Part shown: piece after piece, positions 62,226 through 64,000 of the stretch
Layout of the letters: every line of letters starts with the position of its first letter
Numbering within the stretch: position 1 is the first letter of the stretch
Assembly (NCBI GenBank): GCA_025057645.1
Contig: JANXBJ010000001.1
Coordinates: 62,001-126,000, forward strand
From: Anaerolineales bacterium
GTDB lineage: Bacteria > Chloroflexota > Anaerolineae > Anaerolineales > UBA4823
Length of the DNA: 64,000 bases
Direction: 5' to 3'
Translations under genes and position numbers: made by a program
The notes under the pieces: model-generated
What the model was told of the DNA's origin: nothing
Database searches by the model: none
Seen by the model: only the letters and a program-made list of their open reading frames with translations

Positions 62226-63338
62226 TTACGATAAGCTAATTCCTTCCATCACATATTGGGTTAACTCACCTACGCTTAAGCCGCTGATCCCGAGGCTTTC
62301 GGTGGTGCGTCCACGCCGCCAGTAGTCGGTGCGATGGATGATGCAGGCTAGGCGAATAATGGCGTCAATGCCGCGCACCGAGACACCGTATTGTTGCCCT
62401 AGTGAAGCGATAGGCACAAGGCTCATTGGCACGTCTTCGGTGATATAACGATGGTTCAAGACTGCCGGCGCCTTAATTCCGTAGTAGCCGGGCTGGTTAT
62501 GGATTGCCTCGTATAGGTCATTGCCGGTGGCATCGTAAGCCATTTTCAGCCACTCCAGCGCAGTGCGGGCGCGGATTCCCAGGGCAGAGGCTACGGTTAC
62601 TCGTTCCCGATCCAGAACTTCCAGGACGCGTGCTACCGAGGGGGTGACTCCATCAATGTAAAACTGAAAGTCTCCGCGGGTTGACTCAATCCGGCCGGCG
62701 TTTAGCAGGGTAAGTGCCGGGTGGAAGATAGCTCCCATGTTGTTTAAGCCGGTGTGTAGCACACTGGTCCCATCGATGAATTGGGGATAGGCGGGACGAA
62801 GGGCTGCGAGGGCTTCGGCAGTGCGGCTCGCCGGGAGGGCAGCTAGGGGGACTGTTTCCTTGATGCTAAAAATACGCGCTTGAGCAGGACCGTCCGAGCG
62901 AGAAGCATAGATGAGGGTTTCCGTTTCTGCGATCAGCGGTTGGGTTTTGCATCCTTGGCTGCGAAGGGTGCGCTCGAACTCTATAGCGCCTAAAGTGCGC
63001 CCGGGGTTGAGGACAACAACATGGGAATCCTTGAGATAGGGCGCTGCCCGGCGGGCAATATCTGCATGAGCCGAGGAGGGGACTACGACCATAAGGATGT
63101 TTGCGAACTCTAGAGCTTCGGCGATGTCGGAGGTGACCAGAGCCAGGTGAGCAAAGCCAGAAGGCAAGCGTTCTGGACCTTCCAGTTCAATCCCACCTCG
63201 TTCCTTGATGACATGAATGTTTTCGTAGGTTCGGTTCCAAAGGGCTACCTCAAAGCCCATAAGAGCTAAATGGGCTGCCATAGCTTTCCCACCGTGTCCT
63301 GCGCCTAGAACTGCAAAGCGATTTGCCTTATCACTCAC
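62226..63338 (-). CDS. NAD/NADP octopine/nopaline-type (opine) dehydrogenase
   Basis: The 370-residue protein has an N-terminal Rossmann domain (FAVLGAGHGGKAMAAHLALM), then VVVPSSAHADIARRAAPYL, and a C-terminal helical domain with LHTGLNNMGAIFHPALTLLN, whose His is the expected catalytic residue of opine dehydrogenases. Such enzymes reductively join an amino acid and an oxoacid. The substrate is unknown. It overlaps the next upstream gene by 4 bp, so the two are coupled. Confidence 0.85.
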   Translation of the reverse strand: MSDKANRFAVLGAGHGGKAMAAHLALMGFEVALWNRTYENIHVIKERGGIELEGPERLPSGFAHLALVTSDIAEALEFANILMVVVPSSAHADIARRAAPYLKDSHVVVLNPGRTLGAIEFERTLRSQGCKTQPLIAETETLIYASRSDGPAQARIFSIKETVPLAALPASRTAEALAALRPAYPQFIDGTSVLHTGLNNMGAIFHPALTLLNAGRIESTRGDFQFYIDGVTPSVARVLEVLDRERVTVASALGIRARTALEWLKMAYDATGNDLYEAIHNQPGYYGIKAPAVLNHRYITEDVPMSLVPIASLGQQYGVSVRGIDAIIRLACIIHRTDYWRRGRTTESLGISGLSVGELTQYVMEGISLS

Positions 63339-64000
63339 GGCGAAACCTCCTTAGGTCGATACTTTGTGAAAACCCGGTTGAGCCTTTGTCGCTCATCCAA
63401 GGGTTGCCCGCTTTCGGGATCGACTTCCACGCACGCCCCCCGTCCATCAATCCGAGTGACCGATTGACCGCAAGCATAAGGATTATTTTTCAATTGCGGC
63501 GCGTCAAGGATACCGAGTCGCACCGCCATTGCCAAGGTTTGGGGGTCGGTTAGAGGCTCTTCCACTGAATCAGGAGCGAGTTTCCGAATCGCCTCCAAGG
63601 TTATTTCGGCTTGATGAATAAGCTCCTCGACCCGTTCCCGGACCTGCGGGTCATGGCTCATGTTCGGTTGTCCGTTCAGGGCGGTTTGGATGACCTGTCG
63701 CGCCATTTTACACGAGGCGATAACCTCGTCTGCTGTGGCCGCATGGTGAGCCTCGTTGTATCCCACCACATGGACGATGTGAGGTCGAATAGCCATTTGG
63801 AGATAGATGGTGGCTGCAAGATGGGCCTTGGCGGCGTCTAGGTCGAGGGGGTAGCTGAGCAAACCGGTGCGGGTTTGCCTCCAGATGCGAAACTCTTCGT
63901 CTTGCAAAGGCTCGATAAGCTTTAGGATAGCCAGCATTTTCGCTAAGTCCATGGCATCGGATAGCCCTGGAGGGCTGTTGAACATCATTTGGGCAATGTA
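63335..64000 (-). CDS. C-terminal part of an unidentified enzyme, truncated by the window edge
   Basis: The frame is open to the window edge, so an N-terminal part lies outside. The visible 221 residues are soluble and look enzymatic: MDLAKMLAILKLIEPLQDEE, ATIYLQMAIRPHIVHVVGYN, EAHHAATADEVIASCKMARQ, and late conserved-looking DPQTLAMAVRLGILDAPQL. The His-rich HIVHVVGYNEAHHAATA segment may be part of a cofactor site; similarity to the TIM-barrel subunit of cobalamin-dependent mutases crossed my mind but I cannot support it. It is coupled to the opine dehydrogenase gene. Confidence 0.6.
   Translation of the reverse strand, partial: YIAQMMFNSPPGLSDAMDLAKMLAILKLIEPLQDEEFRIWRQTRTGLLSYPLDLDAAKAHLAATIYLQMAIRPHIVHVVGYNEAHHAATADEVIASCKMARQVIQTALNGQPNMSHDPQVRERVEELIHQAEITLEAIRKLAPDSVEEPLTDPQTLAMAVRLGILDAPQLKNNPYACGQSVTRIDGRGACVEVDPESGQPLDERQRLNRVFTKYRPKEVSP

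Overview
The window is one contiguous stretch of a bacterial chromosome of moderately high GC content. It carries mainly core biosynthesis and cell-division genes, with no phage, insertion sequence, tRNA, rRNA or CRISPR array that I can see. My best guess for the organism is Chloroflexota, class Anaerolineae. This rests on a division/wall cluster without ftsA and ftsZ in the visible part, a PyrF-PyrE fusion, secreted proteins with Pro-Thr linkers and YLPLV-like motifs, and an N-acetylmuramate-type wall pathway next to c-di-GMP riboswitches. That placement is inference, not something a marker gene here proves.

Layout. (1) 73-14234, minus strand: a tightly overlapping dcw operon, mraZ-rsmH-ftsL-ftsI-murF-mraY-murD-ftsW-murG-(CvpA-like)-murC-murB-ddl. 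It is driven by a TTGATT-17-TACAAT promoter and has two TGGG repeats 10 bp apart in the leader, as expected for MraZ autoregulation. (2) 14390-14751: a promoter, about 320 bp of strongly self-complementary sequence and an intrinsic terminator, which I read as an unrecognised structured RNA; recX and rny (RNase Y) follow. (3) 17000-31000: small membrane and metabolic genes, a sulfite-oxidase-fold protein, two metallo-beta-lactamase-fold hydrolases, a secreted LysM protein, ftsK, and an adenylate/guanylate cyclase-AAA-TPR regulator. (4) 30916-32221: rplU-rpmA-rpmE from a consensus promoter; RpmE (L31) carries a C-terminal domain resembling the RNA polymerase alpha CTD. (5) 32454-37739: a c-di-GMP module. 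Two convergent transcription units each begin with a GEMM-I (c-di-GMP-I) riboswitch. One encodes a secreted beta-helix/DUF11 surface protein, frameshifted in a G-run and ending with an LPPTG motif. The other encodes a sortase-like protein with H, TLxTC and R. A DICT-like sensory protein lies just beyond. (6) 37913-42662, minus: pyrC-pyrB-pyrFE-pyrD with a leader-peptide/terminator arrangement resembling enterobacterial pyrBI attenuation. (7) 42736-50657, minus: surE, and a trp operon with a single TrpE-TrpG-TrpD fusion followed by trpC, trpF, trpB, trpA, controlled by a tRNA-Trp T-box. (8) 50842-57775, plus: an isocitrate/isopropylmalate-type dehydrogenase with both subunits of an aconitase-family hydro-lyase, then rrf2-cysK-metY-metA for cysteine and methionine. 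(9) 57938-64000: phosphoglucose isomerase, ribA, an SDR enzyme, a lipoprotein, an opine-dehydrogenase-like enzyme and the C-terminal part of an unidentified enzyme running off the window.

Regulation is unusually RNA-rich: two c-di-GMP riboswitches, a T-box, a probable UTP-type attenuator, a candidate new structured RNA and several hairpin-rich leaders. Gene fusion is a second theme (TrpEGD, PyrFE, L31-alphaCTD). The most interesting items are the c-di-GMP surface-protein/sortase module, the structured RNA upstream of recX, the L31 fusion and the triple Trp fusion.
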